Shown here piece after piece: positions 25,394 to 33,974 of a stretch of DNA of 64,000 bases. Source of the DNA: Faecalibacterium hattorii. GTDB taxonomy: Bacteria > Bacillota > Clostridia > Oscillospirales > Ruminococcaceae. Position numbers and translations under genes: made by a program. The stretch lies in contig NZ_PRLC01000011.1 in NCBI RefSeq assembly GCF_003287455.1, positions 1 through 64,000 of the forward strand. The letters run 5' to 3'. The notes beneath the pieces were generated by a model. That model ran no database searches. It was not told the DNA's origin and was given only the letters and a program-made list of their open reading frames with translations. How positions within the stretch are numbered: the stretch's first letter is position 1; each line of letters begins with the position of its first letter.

Positions 25394-26353
25394 CTAAAAC
25401 AGATCTTCTGGCAGACAGATATCGTGTTTGGGGACTTTTTTCCACGAAAAATCGGCGGTGAGGCTTTCCGGCGTGCGGGGGGCCGGTTCCTCCTGCAAGC
25501 CGTAGGCGTAGGCCAGCTTGCCGACGATCTCCGCCGCCGTATAGCGGGCGCGGAGGTTCTCAAGGCTCTGGTCACCGTCCCGCTTGGAGAGCCGCCGCCC
25601 GTCCGGGGCCAGCAGCAACGGGCAGTGGGCAAAGCGGGGGGCCTTTAATCCCAGCAGCCGGTAAAGGTAGAGCTGCCGGGCTGTAGAGGAGAGCAGGTCT
25701 GCTCCCCGCACGACCTCGGTGACGCCCATCCGGGCATCGTCCACAACGACGGCCAATTGGTAAGCGAATACGCCGTCGGCGCGGCGAAGGTAGAAGTCAC
25801 CGCAGTCCCGCAGCAGGTTCTCGCTGTGGGGGCCCATGCAGCCGTCCGTGAAGGAAACGACTTCATCGGGCACCTTCAGGCGGTAGGCGGGGGCTTTTGC
25901 CTTCCGCTTTTCCGCGACCTCGGCGGGGGTCAGGCTCCGGCAGGTGCCGGGGTAGATGACGTTGCCATCCGAGGTGTGGGGCGCACTGGCCGCATGGAGC
26001 TGGGCGCGGGAGCAAAAGCAGGGGTAAACGAGGCCCTGCGCAGCCAGCTTTTCGTAGCTGGCGGTGTAGATATCCGCGCACTCGCTCTGGTAATAGGGGC
26101 CGTGGGAGCCGCCGTGGCTGCCGCCCTCGTCCCAGTAAAGGCCCAGCCACGCAAGATCCTCTTCCAGCAGGTCGGCGTACTTGCGGGGGCAGCGCTCAGC
26201 GTCAAGGTCCTCGATGCGGAGGACGATACGCCCGCCCTCATGCTTGGCGCTCAGCCACGCCAGCAGACTGCACGCGAGATTGCCCAGATGCAGCCGCCCG
26301 CTGGGGCTGGGGGCAAACCGCCCAACGACGGCGCTCACAGGCCCAGCTTCCAC
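25394..26353 (-). CDS. gluQ: Glutamyl-Q tRNA(Asp) synthetase
   Basis: 319 residues with a GTG start at 26353 behind AAGGA; a GTG at 26338 forming a GTGA overlap with the aminopeptidase stop is an equal alternative. This is a stand-alone GluRS catalytic core without anticodon-binding domain. PSPSGRLHLGN holds the HIGH-equivalent (HLGN, about 22), RLSKRDGD the KMSKS-equivalent (about 245). Zinc ligands fit CFC (about 112-114) and YPGTC. It ligates glutamate to queuosine at position 34 of tRNA-Asp, so the organism should have queuosine in its tRNA. It overlaps the end of the upstream aminopeptidase gene. Confidence 0.88.
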   Translation of the reverse strand: MEAGPVSAVVGRFAPSPSGRLHLGNLACSLLAWLSAKHEGGRIVLRIEDLDAERCPRKYADLLEEDLAWLGLYWDEGGSHGGSHGPYYQSECADIYTASYEKLAAQGLVYPCFCSRAQLHAASAPHTSDGNVIYPGTCRSLTPAEVAEKRKAKAPAYRLKVPDEVVSFTDGCMGPHSENLLRDCGDFYLRRADGVFAYQLAVVVDDARMGVTEVVRGADLLSSTARQLYLYRLLGLKAPRFAHCPLLLAPDGRRLSKRDGDQSLENLRARYTAAEIVGKLAYAYGLQEEPAPRTPESLTADFSWKKVPKHDICLPEDLF

Positions 26354-27645
26354 TCGCCATCCTTCGGCTGGGAGATGGGGGTGTTATAGAACTCGGCCAC
26401 AGCCTTTGCCATGTACTCGGCGTCGATGCAGCTTGCCGTCTCCATGGAGGAGTGCATCGCCAGCTGTGCCAGACCGATATCGACCATGGGGATCAGGATC
26501 TGATGCCCCAGCAGGTTGCCCAGCGTGGAGCCGCCGGGGACGTCCGCGCGGTTGGACGCCGCCTGAACAGGGACGCCCGCCTTCTGGCAGATGGCGCTGA
26601 AAGCAGAACCGGTGAAACCGCTGGTGGTGTAGGTCTGGCGGGCATTGTATTTCAGCAGCACGCCGCCGCCCAGCGTAACGGGGTGGGCGGGGTCGCTCTT
26701 TTCGGGGTGATTGGGATGGGTGGCGTGGCCGTTGTCGGCACTGAGCAGCAAGCTGTTGGTACAGGCGCGGATGCTCTGCTCGCGGGTGACGCCGAGCTTC
26801 TCCTCAACGCGGGCCAGCACATTGGCCATCAGAGTGCCCTGTGCGCCCTGACGGCTGGAGGAACCGACTTCCTCGTTGTCGAACATGACCCAGATGTCGC
26901 CCCGGCCGTCTTCCTTGCCCTCGCCCTGCAAAAAGCCCCACAGGGTCGTGTAAGCGCACTCCAAGTCGTCGATGCGGCCGGACATGAAGTACTCACCCTT
27001 CAAGCCCACACGCTCGGCCTGTTCGCGGGTGCAGAGCACGAGGTCGGAGTCGAGGATGTCCTCGCCCTTGACCCCGGCCTCCTCGGCCAGAACTTCACGC
27101 AGGGTGGTGCCCGCAGCGCCGAAGATGGGCTGCAGATCCACCTGCGGGTTGTAGTTCTTGCCCTTGTTCACCTCGTGGTCAAAGTGGATGCAGACGTTGG
27201 GGATGCAGGCCAGCGCGCGGTCCGGGTGGACGAGGATGCTCTTGACGCCCTCCTCGGTCCGGACGAGGATGCGGCCCGCCACGCTCAGGGGGCGGTCGAT
27301 CCAGCTGGGCATGATCATGCCGCCGTAGCCCTCCGTCTCAGCGCGGGCAAAGACGGCATCCTTGCCGCCGTCCAGCTCCTTGATCTTCCACGTGGGGGAG
27401 TCGCTGTGGCTGGCCGTGACATGCCAGCCGGTCAGCGTGCCCTTGGGCATCCGCCATGCCAGCACAGCAGAGCCGTTGCGGGTGGTGTAGTATTTGCCGC
27501 CGGGCACCAACTCCCATGCGGCGGTCTCCGGGCGGTTCTCGTAGCCGTTGGCCTCCAAGATCTCCACCGCCGCCGCCGTGGAGTGGAAGGCGCTGACGCC
27601 CTTGTTCAGAAAGTCGAACAGACCTTCGATCTCGAATTTCTGCAT
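26335..27645 (-). CDS. M18 family aminopeptidase
   Basis: 436 residues; ATG behind ATAGGAG. Metallopeptidase motifs of the M18 family are visible: TASHSDSP (His ligand, about 79), IDDLECAYT (bridging Asp) near 240, MFDNEEVGSSS (catalytic Glu and Glu ligand) near 270, and SADNGHATHPNH with later His ligand near the C-terminus (LAMHSSMETAS). It removes N-terminal residues, classically Asp or Glu, from cytosolic peptides and forms large tetrahedral oligomers. A TATAAT (minus strand, 27729-27734) lies upstream without a clear -35. Cotranscribed with gluQ. Confidence 0.9.
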   Translation of the reverse strand: MQKFEIEGLFDFLNKGVSAFHSTAAAVEILEANGYENRPETAAWELVPGGKYYTTRNGSAVLAWRMPKGTLTGWHVTASHSDSPTWKIKELDGGKDAVFARAETEGYGGMIMPSWIDRPLSVAGRILVRTEEGVKSILVHPDRALACIPNVCIHFDHEVNKGKNYNPQVDLQPIFGAAGTTLREVLAEEAGVKGEDILDSDLVLCTREQAERVGLKGEYFMSGRIDDLECAYTTLWGFLQGEGKEDGRGDIWVMFDNEEVGSSSRQGAQGTLMANVLARVEEKLGVTREQSIRACTNSLLLSADNGHATHPNHPEKSDPAHPVTLGGGVLLKYNARQTYTTSGFTGSAFSAICQKAGVPVQAASNRADVPGGSTLGNLLGHQILIPMVDIGLAQLAMHSSMETASCIDAEYMAKAVAEFYNTPISQPKDGEWKLGL

Positions 27646-27762
27646 TTTTGTCGTCTCCTATCTTTCACTATGTCCTGCAAAATCTCCCCGCCCGCAGTGC
27701 AGACGGAGAGATTCGTTTTTCCTGTTGCATTATACTACATCCTGCCGAAAAAGGGAAGCAAT

Positions 27763-29304
27763 TCAGACCGTCGCGCACTGTTCGAGCTGTTCCTCCAGCA
27801 GCCGCCGGATCTGCGCCGCCTGTAAGCCGCAGACCAGCTGCAAGCGCTGCCCCTCCTGCACAAGGCCCTTGTGGGGCATGGACAGCAGGGCCGCCGTGTC
27901 CAGAAGACTTGTGTCCTCCACCGTGACGCGCAGCCGGGTGAAGCAGTTGTCCACCGTGCGGATGTTGTCCGGCCCGCCCAGCGCTTCGATCAGCCGCCGG
28001 ACGTCCGCCGGGTCGATCTCCTTTTCCGTCTGCTCCGGCTCCTGTGTGCGGCCGGGCGTGGGCAGGTCCAGCGCCCGGATGACCACGGTGAAAACGACGA
28101 AGTAGACCGCGATCTCGGCCAGACCCAGCAGATAGAGCAGGGCCGCGCGGCTGGTCTGCCCCGGCGCAGCGCTCAGGTTGAAGACCAGCGACCCCAGCAG
28201 GTTGGAGGTGAACGCCCGGACATGGAGGGCGTTCAGCAGGACCATGAACCCGCCGGTGATGGCTGCATGGAGCACCCAGAGCACCGGCGAGACGAAGCAG
28301 AAGAGAAAGTCCACCGGCTCGGTGATGGACGCCAGCGAGGCCGTGACCGCCAGCGGCAGGATGGCCGCCGCCGTCTGCTTCCGGCGCTCCTTCCGGGCTG
28401 TGAAGATAAAGGCCGCCGCGATGCCGAGGTAGCCGAAGGTCTTGGTAAAGCCGGTGTACATCCAGACAATGTTCCCGGTGAGCGGCAATCCGTTGGAATA
28501 CTCGGCCATGGTCACGGTATAGGCCCCGGTGTAAGTCACCGAGCCCACCGTCACCGAGCCGCCCAACGCCGAGAACTGGAATGGCATATAAATGAGGTGG
28601 TGCAGCCCGGTGGGGATGAGCAGCCGCTCCAAAAAGCCGTACAGGAAAATGCCCAGCTCCCCGGACGCCGCGATCCACCTCGTGATGGCGTGGACGCCCT
28701 GCTGCAGCGGGGGCCAGACGAAGCAGACCGCCAGCCCGAAGGCCGCAGCAAAGGCCGCGATGCACAAAAATGCCCATCGCAGCCCCGAATACACCTGCGT
28801 GATCAGCCCTTTGAACTGCTTTTCATAACTGTGGTTGAAAATGTACGCCGCCGCAAAGCCCAGCAGGACGCCGCCCGCCACGCCGGTGTCCATCACCTGA
28901 ATGCCGAGGATGGTGGTCTGGCCCGTGGCGGCAAGGCCGGTCAGGCCGTCGGGCTGGGCAAGGCGGCCCAGCGCATCCAGCGCGGTGTGGTTGGCCGTGA
29001 GGAAGATGAGATAAGCCATGAAGGAGAGCAGCGCGGCCTCCTGCTTTTCGGTGCGGGTGCGCAGGGCGGCGATGCCCACGCACAGAATGGCGCTGAGGTT
29101 GTTGATGAGGACCATCATCCCGTTGTACAGCACCTCGCCCACCAGCCGGATGGGGGGCCAGTTCAACGCCGGGCAGAGCTGGCGCAGCGGGCCGCTGGTG
29201 AGCAGCGCACCCACCACCAGCAGCAGCCCCGCCGCCGTCAGATAGGACAGCGGCGCCAAAAGCGCCTGCGAAAAACGCTCCAGCTTTTGCAGGAGTTTCT
29301 GCAT
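27763..29304 (-). CDS. PTS permease, fused EIIC-EIIB (glucose/maltose/GlcNAc family)
   Basis: 513 residues from the ATG at 29304 (AAGGGGG upstream). The EIIC part (about 1-390) has eight or more membrane helices and the substrate-site segment ASITEPVDFLF (GITEP-equivalent) near residue 322. The EIIB domain (about 425-513) carries the phosphorylated Cys in VDNCFTRLRV at about 454. No EIIA domain is fused or adjacent, so phosphate must come from an EIIA elsewhere. Sugar specificity cannot be fixed from sequence; maltose/alpha-glucoside or GlcNAc types are closest. Own consensus promoter; no metabolic gene beside it. Confidence 0.9.
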   Translation of the reverse strand: MQKLLQKLERFSQALLAPLSYLTAAGLLLVVGALLTSGPLRQLCPALNWPPIRLVGEVLYNGMMVLINNLSAILCVGIAALRTRTEKQEAALLSFMAYLIFLTANHTALDALGRLAQPDGLTGLAATGQTTILGIQVMDTGVAGGVLLGFAAAYIFNHSYEKQFKGLITQVYSGLRWAFLCIAAFAAAFGLAVCFVWPPLQQGVHAITRWIAASGELGIFLYGFLERLLIPTGLHHLIYMPFQFSALGGSVTVGSVTYTGAYTVTMAEYSNGLPLTGNIVWMYTGFTKTFGYLGIAAAFIFTARKERRKQTAAAILPLAVTASLASITEPVDFLFCFVSPVLWVLHAAITGGFMVLLNALHVRAFTSNLLGSLVFNLSAAPGQTSRAALLYLLGLAEIAVYFVVFTVVIRALDLPTPGRTQEPEQTEKEIDPADVRRLIEALGGPDNIRTVDNCFTRLRVTVEDTSLLDTAALLSMPHKGLVQEGQRLQLVCGLQAAQIRRLLEEQLEQCATV

Positions 29305-29362
29305 TCGTTTGTCCCCCTTTCCGGCACCGCACACCGCCGCATCCATTTTATTTTATGACTGA

Positions 29363-29391
29363 ATTATACGAGCCAGCGAAAAAATTGTCAA
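29363..29391 (-). promoter_or_regulatory. Promoter of the PTS gene
   Basis: Perfect consensus on the minus strand: TTGACA (29386-29391), 17 bases, TATAAT (29363-29368). Confidence 0.85.
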
Positions 29392-29471
29392 TCCTGCCCG
29401 AAGGCAAAAAATGGGGGCGAAGTTTGTGCAATTTGTACAGGGAAGGTTGAAAATCGTCCTGCACACGCCAA

Positions 29472-29500
29472 TTGACAACCGCCCGGCGGCACAGTATACT
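29472..29500 (+). promoter_or_regulatory. Promoter of the 29564 lipoprotein gene
   Basis: TTGACA (29472-29477), 17 bases, TATACT (29495-29500); divergent from the PTS promoter, with about 80 bases between the -35 boxes. Confidence 0.8.
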
Positions 29501-29563
29501 AGAGCTGTACCCCAGAGATTTCCCCGGTCTTCCACCGGGAACCGATAAAAGGAGGTCTTCTCT

Positions 29564-30157
29564 ATGACTCGCAACCGTATCCTTTCCCTGCTGGTGTGCG
29601 CGGCCCTGCTCGCCGGTCTGCTGGCGGGCTGCACGTCCACTTCCGGCGGCTCCTCGGCCTCGGCCAGCAGCGACGCCGCTTCCAGCGAAAGCATCCCCGC
29701 CTCCACCGCACAGGCGGACACCGGCAAGCTGACCTCGAATCTGGACGAGGACGAGAACTCCATCTTCTCCATCCAGAACACCGAAGCCGCCTTTGCCCCC
29801 TGCCTCGGCTGGGGCCCCGGCGTTTCGGGCTGCTCGCTGAAATCGGTCATCGCGGCAGCTTCCCTGCTGGGCTGGGCGGAGAGCGGCAACCTCGCCATGC
29901 GCTCCACCGACGCCATTCAGGACGCCTACACCACATGGTTCAATGACCTCAGCGCCGACGACCAAGCCAGCTTTGCCGACGCATGGCCCCTCATCAAGGA
30001 GGATGCCAACACCCTGCTGACCGACAAGGCCAGCATGGAGGGCCGCATCTCCGACGCGGGCTTGAACGCTAAAAAGCTGCCCGACTGCTCCAAGGAGAAC
30101 TGGAACGCTTTGCAGAAGGTCGTGGACGCGCTGGTGCCGCAGTCCAGCGAATATTAA
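29564..30157 (+). CDS. Lipoprotein of unknown function
   Basis: 197 residues; ATG after AAAGGAGG. Lipobox LLAGC gives an acylated Cys at about 23, then a Ser/Ala-rich linker to about residue 55. The remaining domain is helical (SLKSVIAAASLLGWAESGN; AIQDAYTTWFNDLSADDQ; LLTDKASMEGRISDAG) with no known motif. Exported and membrane-anchored by inference. It is monocistronic and diverges from the PTS gene; a sugar-binding role is not supported, since the domain is too small. Confidence 0.8.
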   Translation: MTRNRILSLLVCAALLAGLLAGCTSTSGGSSASASSDAASSESIPASTAQADTGKLTSNLDEDENSIFSIQNTEAAFAPCLGWGPGVSGCSLKSVIAAASLLGWAESGNLAMRSTDAIQDAYTTWFNDLSADDQASFADAWPLIKEDANTLLTDKASMEGRISDAGLNAKKLPDCSKENWNALQKVVDALVPQSSEY

Positions 30158-30165
30158 GTTTTGCT

Positions 30166-30209
30166 CTAAAAAAATTGAGCCCCGACGAATGTCGGGGCTC
30201 AATTTTTTT
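30166..30209. terminator. Bidirectional terminator
   Basis: AAAAAAATTGAGCCCCGAC pairs with GTCGGGGCTCAATTTTTTT; separates convergent genes and overlaps the stop of the DUF362 gene. Confidence 0.9.
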
Positions 30210-31332
30210 AAATCTTTTTGAGGGTGTACTTCCGGGTGCCCATGCCGATCTTCTCGGCCTGTTCCAGCGTCGCCTTCCACTCAATGTTGGGGTTGGAGTC
30301 CTTGAAGTTGTCGTGGTGGCAGTTCCAGCCCGGCTTTGCAAGGTTCTGGCTCAGTTGGCTGTTGGGCAGCGGCTGGGCGGCAAGGCACGCATCCGCGCAC
30401 GCCTGATCCAGCGCCACCGGGTCGAAAGAGGCGAAGATGCCAATATCCGGCAGGATGGGTGCATCGTTCTCGCCGTGGCAGTCGCAGTTGGGGCTGACGT
30501 CCTGCACGAGGCTGATGTGGAAGGTGGGGCGGTCATAGCAGACGGCAGCGGCGTACTCGGCCATCTTGCGGTCCAGCATCTCGTTGGCGTTGTCGCACTG
30601 GGCATAGATAGCGTCGAAGTTGCACGCACCGATGCAGCGGCCGCAGCCCTTGCACTTGTCCTGATCGATGACGGCCTTGTTCTGCTCGTTGTAGCGGATG
30701 GCGTCCGAGCCGCATTCCTTGGCGCAGCGGTGGCAGCCGCGGCACAGGCTCTCCTGCACTGCCGGGTGGCCGGAAGCGTGCTGCTCCATCTTGCCCGCGC
30801 GGGAACCACAGCCCATGCCGATGTTCTTGATGGTGCCGCCGAAGCCGGTGGACTCGTGGCCCTTGAAATGGGTCAGGCTGATAAAGATATCGGCGTCCAT
30901 GATGGCGCGGCCGATCTTGGCGGTCTTGCAGTATTCGCCATTTGGCACCGGCACCTCGACCTCATCGGTGCCGCGCAGACCGTCGCCGATCAGGATCTGG
31001 CAGCCGGTGGTCATGGGCCAGAAGCCGTTTTCCTGCGCACAGGTCAGGTGCTCCAGCGCATTCTTGCGGCTGCCCGGATACAGGGTGTTGCAGTCGGTCA
31101 GGAAGGGCAGACCGCCCTGCTCCTTGCACAGGTCGGCCACGACCTTGGCGTAGTTGGGGCGCAGGTAAGCCAGATTGCCCAGCTCACCGAAGTGCATCTT
31201 GATGGCGACGAACCTGCCGTCCATGTCAATGTTCCTGATGCCCGCCGCAAGGCAGAGGCGACGCAGCTTCTCGGTCAGGCTGGTGCCCACCGGACAGCGG
31301 AAATCCGTAAAGTAAACAGTCGATGCTTCCAT
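30208..31332 (-). CDS. DUF362-family protein with 2x4Fe-4S ferredoxin domain
   Basis: 374 residues. The N-terminal part (FVAIKMHFGELGNLAYLRP; FLTDCNTLY; ISLTHFKGHESTGFGGTIKN) is the DUF362 fold. Near residues 198-245 are two clusters, CRGCHRCAKEC and CKGCGRCIGAC, for two 4Fe-4S centres. Many anaerobes carry this protein; its reaction is not established, though an electron-transfer or metallo-assembly role is often assumed. The gene is not in an obvious operon; uppP ends 62 bases upstream of it. Confidence 0.85.
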   Translation of the reverse strand: MEASTVYFTDFRCPVGTSLTEKLRRLCLAAGIRNIDMDGRFVAIKMHFGELGNLAYLRPNYAKVVADLCKEQGGLPFLTDCNTLYPGSRKNALEHLTCAQENGFWPMTTGCQILIGDGLRGTDEVEVPVPNGEYCKTAKIGRAIMDADIFISLTHFKGHESTGFGGTIKNIGMGCGSRAGKMEQHASGHPAVQESLCRGCHRCAKECGSDAIRYNEQNKAVIDQDKCKGCGRCIGACNFDAIYAQCDNANEMLDRKMAEYAAAVCYDRPTFHISLVQDVSPNCDCHGENDAPILPDIGIFASFDPVALDQACADACLAAQPLPNSQLSQNLAKPGWNCHHDNFKDSNPNIEWKATLEQAEKIGMGTRKYTLKKI

Positions 31333-31394
31333 AAGTACTTTCCTTCCTTTTGAACGTGCGGTGATATTTGGTACTCTCTTTTTTCTTTCTGTGT

Positions 31395-32225
31395 TTATGC
31401 AATGGCGCTGATGGCCGCAACGGCGAGGACGACAAGGCCCAGCACGATGCGGTACAGGCCGAAGAACTTGAAATTATGGCGCTTGACATAATCCATCAGG
31501 AAGCGGATCGCGGCCAAGCTGACCACAAAGGCCACCGCACAGCCCACCACGAGGACTGCAATCTCGGTGCCAGTGATGGCCACGCCGGACAGCGCGAACT
31601 TGACCACTTTGAGCAGAGAGGCACCGGCCATGACCGGGATGGCCAGATAGAAGGTGAACTCCGCCACACAGGCGCGGGAAAGGCCCAGCAGCAAGCCGCC
31701 CACGATGGTCGCGCCGGAGCGGGAGGTGCCGGGGATGATGGCCAGCATCTGCCACACGCCGATGAGGAAGGCTTCCTTATAGGTGATCTGCTCCAAGCGG
31801 GCCACATGGGGCGCGGTGCGGCGGTTTTCCACCACGATGAAGAGGATGCCGTACAAGATCAGCATGGCAGCAACGGTGATGTAGTTGTAGAAGCGGGCCT
31901 CGAACCAGTCGTCCAGCGGGCTGATGACCAGCACCGGCAGGGTGGCGGCCACCACCTTGAACCAGAGCTGCCAGACCTCCGGCTTGGAGGTCACACGGCC
32001 GTGCCGCAGCCCGAAGGGCCAGAGCTTGTTCCAGAACAGGACCACCACCGCGAGGATGGCACCCAGCTGGATGACCACGCGGAACATGGACATGAACTCT
32101 TCACTTGCATTGAACTTGATGAGCTGCTCCACAAGGATCATATGACCGGTGGACGAGATGGGCAGCCACTCGGTGATGCCCTCCACAACGCCCATCAGGA
32201 TGGCTTTCAGAATTTCAAAAAACAT
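31395..32225 (-). CDS. uppP: Undecaprenyl-diphosphatase UppP (BacA)
   Basis: 276 residues from the ATG at 32225, behind GGGAGGA; the start at 32249 lacks a site. Motifs EGITEWLPISSTGHM (about 15-29) and PGTSRSGAT (about 162) are the two active-site signatures. It is an integral membrane enzyme with seven to eight helices that recycles undecaprenyl pyrophosphate for peptidoglycan synthesis, and overproduction gives bacitracin tolerance. Promoter with extended -10 lies at 32291. A DUF362 gene follows in the same direction. Confidence 0.95.
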   Translation of the reverse strand: MFFEILKAILMGVVEGITEWLPISSTGHMILVEQLIKFNASEEFMSMFRVVIQLGAILAVVVLFWNKLWPFGLRHGRVTSKPEVWQLWFKVVAATLPVLVISPLDDWFEARFYNYITVAAMLILYGILFIVVENRRTAPHVARLEQITYKEAFLIGVWQMLAIIPGTSRSGATIVGGLLLGLSRACVAEFTFYLAIPVMAGASLLKVVKFALSGVAITGTEIAVLVVGCAVAFVVSLAAIRFLMDYVKRHNFKFFGLYRIVLGLVVLAVAAISAIA

Positions 32226-32290
32226 CGGTTTCCTCCCAGCCCGGCGCACAGGGGCACGCCGGTTTTTTGTCGTTTTCAGCTTCGCCTTTC

Positions 32291-32299
32291 AGTATACCA
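32291..32299 (-). promoter_or_regulatory. Extended -10 promoter of uppP
   Basis: TGGTATACT on the minus strand; no good -35. Confidence 0.5.
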
Positions 32300-32360
32300 T
32301 ATTATGCGGCCCGGCGCACGAGAAATCCCAAAATTTTACCTTCATCTGCGCTTGGAAATA

Positions 32361-32369
32361 TGCTATACT
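32361..32369 (+). promoter_or_regulatory. Extended -10 promoter of the TrkA operon
   Basis: TGCTATACT, about 65 bases before the first trkA start; no good -35. Confidence 0.5.
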
Positions 32370-32435
32370 GGAACCACCGGACCGGCAGTGTACAAAGCTG
32401 CCTCCGGCGCATTCTGAAATAACGAGGTATGACAT

Positions 32436-32849
32436 ATGAATATTCTGGTCATCGGCTGCGATCAGGTAGGGGCCGCACTGGTTCGCGACTTGGAGCGCAT
32501 CGGGCACGACATCTCCCTCATCGAGAAGGACTCCGAACAGCTCAAGCGGCTGGACAGCTTCGACGATTACAGCTTTGGCGGCACCGCGCTGGTGGGCGAC
32601 CCCACCGACCCGGATGTGCTCAAGCAGGGCGGCGTGGAGAACTGCGACGCTGTGGCCGCCGTGAGCGAGGACGACTCGGTGAATCTGATGGCGGCCCAGA
32701 TCGCCAAGAGCATCTTCCAGCGCGAGAAGGTCATCTGCCGCGTTTCGGACCCGCATTTGCAGGTGCTGTACCACAAGGCTTATGGGCTGGAGACCATCTG
32801 CCCCACCATCCTCACGGAACAGGCCGTGTTCCGCGCCCTCTCGAAGTAA
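32436..32849 (+). CDS. TrkA-N (RCK) domain protein, short
   Basis: 137 residues made of a single RCK_N Rossmann domain: VIGCDQVGAALV (GxxxxG nucleotide loop, residues 5-16), then acidic end of beta-2 (SLIEKD), then GDPTDPDVL. It lacks the usual TrkA_C domain. Such proteins bind NAD(H), ATP or c-di-AMP and gate K+ uptake channels (TrkH/KtrB). No channel gene lies in the window. The next gene is a second, longer RCK protein 25 bases on, so the two may form a heteromeric ring. Confidence 0.88.
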   Translation: MNILVIGCDQVGAALVRDLERIGHDISLIEKDSEQLKRLDSFDDYSFGGTALVGDPTDPDVLKQGGVENCDAVAAVSEDDSVNLMAAQIAKSIFQREKVICRVSDPHLQVLYHKAYGLETICPTILTEQAVFRALSK

Positions 32850-32874
32850 ACCCAACGTATAAAGGAGCCTCTCT

Positions 32875-33540
32875 ATGAAAATTTGTATTGCCGGCGGCGG
32901 GCGTGTGGGGCGGTATCTGGCCCAGAGTCTGCTGGCCAACCACCACTCCGTCGTCATCATTGAGCCCATCGAGGCGCAGTGTCGAATGCTGGCCGACCAG
33001 CTCGACATCCCGGTGATCTGCGGCGACTCCATCAGCATGGACATCCTGCGCACCGCCGATGCGGCCAGCTGCGACGCCTTTGTGGCCGTGACCGGCTCGG
33101 ACGAGGACAACCTCATTGCGTGCCAGCTCGCGAAGCGGGAGTTCGGCGTAGACCGCACCGTAGCCCGCGCCTCCAACCCCAAGAACCGGGAGCTGCTCCA
33201 CACCCTCGGCGTGGACACTGTGGTCTGCGGCACCGACAACCTCAGCCACATCTTAGAGCGGGAGATCGAGACGGACACCATCCGTCAGCTGCTTTCGCTG
33301 GGGGGCGGCACCGCCAGCCTGAACGAGATCCTGCTGCCGGAAAACTTCGCCTTTGCAGGCAAAGCCATCATGGACATTCCCATCCCCGGCAACGCCATCT
33401 TGGTCAGCGTCACCCGCGACACCGAGCTCATCATCCCCCACGGCAACACCGTCCTGCTGCCGTGGGACCGCATCCTGCTGCTGACGCAGGACGACACCCT
33501 CCATCTGCTGACCGAGGCTTGGGGCCTCAGCGAGAAGTGA
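32875..33540 (+). CDS. trkA: TrkA-family potassium uptake regulator
   Basis: 221 residues: RCK_N (IAGGGRVGRYLAQSL, residues 4-18; GDSISMDILRTADA) and TrkA_C (about 140-221, AGKAIMDIPIPGNAILVSVTRD). Full length for KtrA/TrkA-type subunits of K+ uptake. RBS AAAGGAG. The stop overlaps the next start by four bases (GTGA), so K+ control and the following bPH proteins are translated together. Confidence 0.9.
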   Translation: MKICIAGGGRVGRYLAQSLLANHHSVVIIEPIEAQCRMLADQLDIPVICGDSISMDILRTADAASCDAFVAVTGSDEDNLIACQLAKREFGVDRTVARASNPKNRELLHTLGVDTVVCGTDNLSHILEREIETDTIRQLLSLGGGTASLNEILLPENFAFAGKAIMDIPIPGNAILVSVTRDTELIIPHGNTVLLPWDRILLLTQDDTLHLLTEAWGLSEK

Positions 33541-33974
33541 CCGAAGGGGAACTGCGCCGCACCGCACTGGTCATCCCTCCCAAGGGGCGCGCCGTCCTTT
33601 CCATATGGGCTGCTGCGGTGGGCTTGTTCCTTGCGCCCTTCGCCTTCTGGCAGGGCATCGCCGCCGGGGTGGTGTTCTGTCTGCTCTGGGCGGGGCTGGT
33701 GGCCCTGCTGCGGGCGCGGGCGTGCAGCTACGCCGCGGTGCTGGGGGCAAAGACGCTGACCATCTATGTGGGCATCGTCTTCCCGGTGCGGCGGGTGGTG
33801 CCCCGCCGGGCCGTGACCGGCATCCAGCAGCTCCGCTCGCCGCTGCTGCGGCTGGCGGGAGTCACCGTGCTGGTCATCTCAGCGCCGGGCGCACGGGTGC
33901 TGGTGCCCGCTGTTCCGGCGGCTCAGGCCGCAGCGCTGGCCTATGCCCTTGCGGAGGATGCCCCATGCCGATGA
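33537..33974 (+). CDS. Bacterial PH (bPH2/YdbS-like) membrane protein
   Basis: 145 residues with a GTG start overlapping the trkA stop. Two hydrophobic helices near residues 18-60 (VLSIWAAAVGLFLAPFAFW; GIAAGVVFCLLWAGLVALL), then a beta-rich domain (LGAKTLTIYVGIVFPVRRVVP, VTGIQQLRSPLLRLAGV), matching the bPH2 domain of B. subtilis YdbS. YdbS/YdbT proteins are linked to membrane stress in B. subtilis; the role here is unproven. The next gene is its YdbT-like partner. Confidence 0.8.
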   Translation: MTEGELRRTALVIPPKGRAVLSIWAAAVGLFLAPFAFWQGIAAGVVFCLLWAGLVALLRARACSYAAVLGAKTLTIYVGIVFPVRRVVPRRAVTGIQQLRSPLLRLAGVTVLVISAPGARVLVPAVPAAQAAALAYALAEDAPCR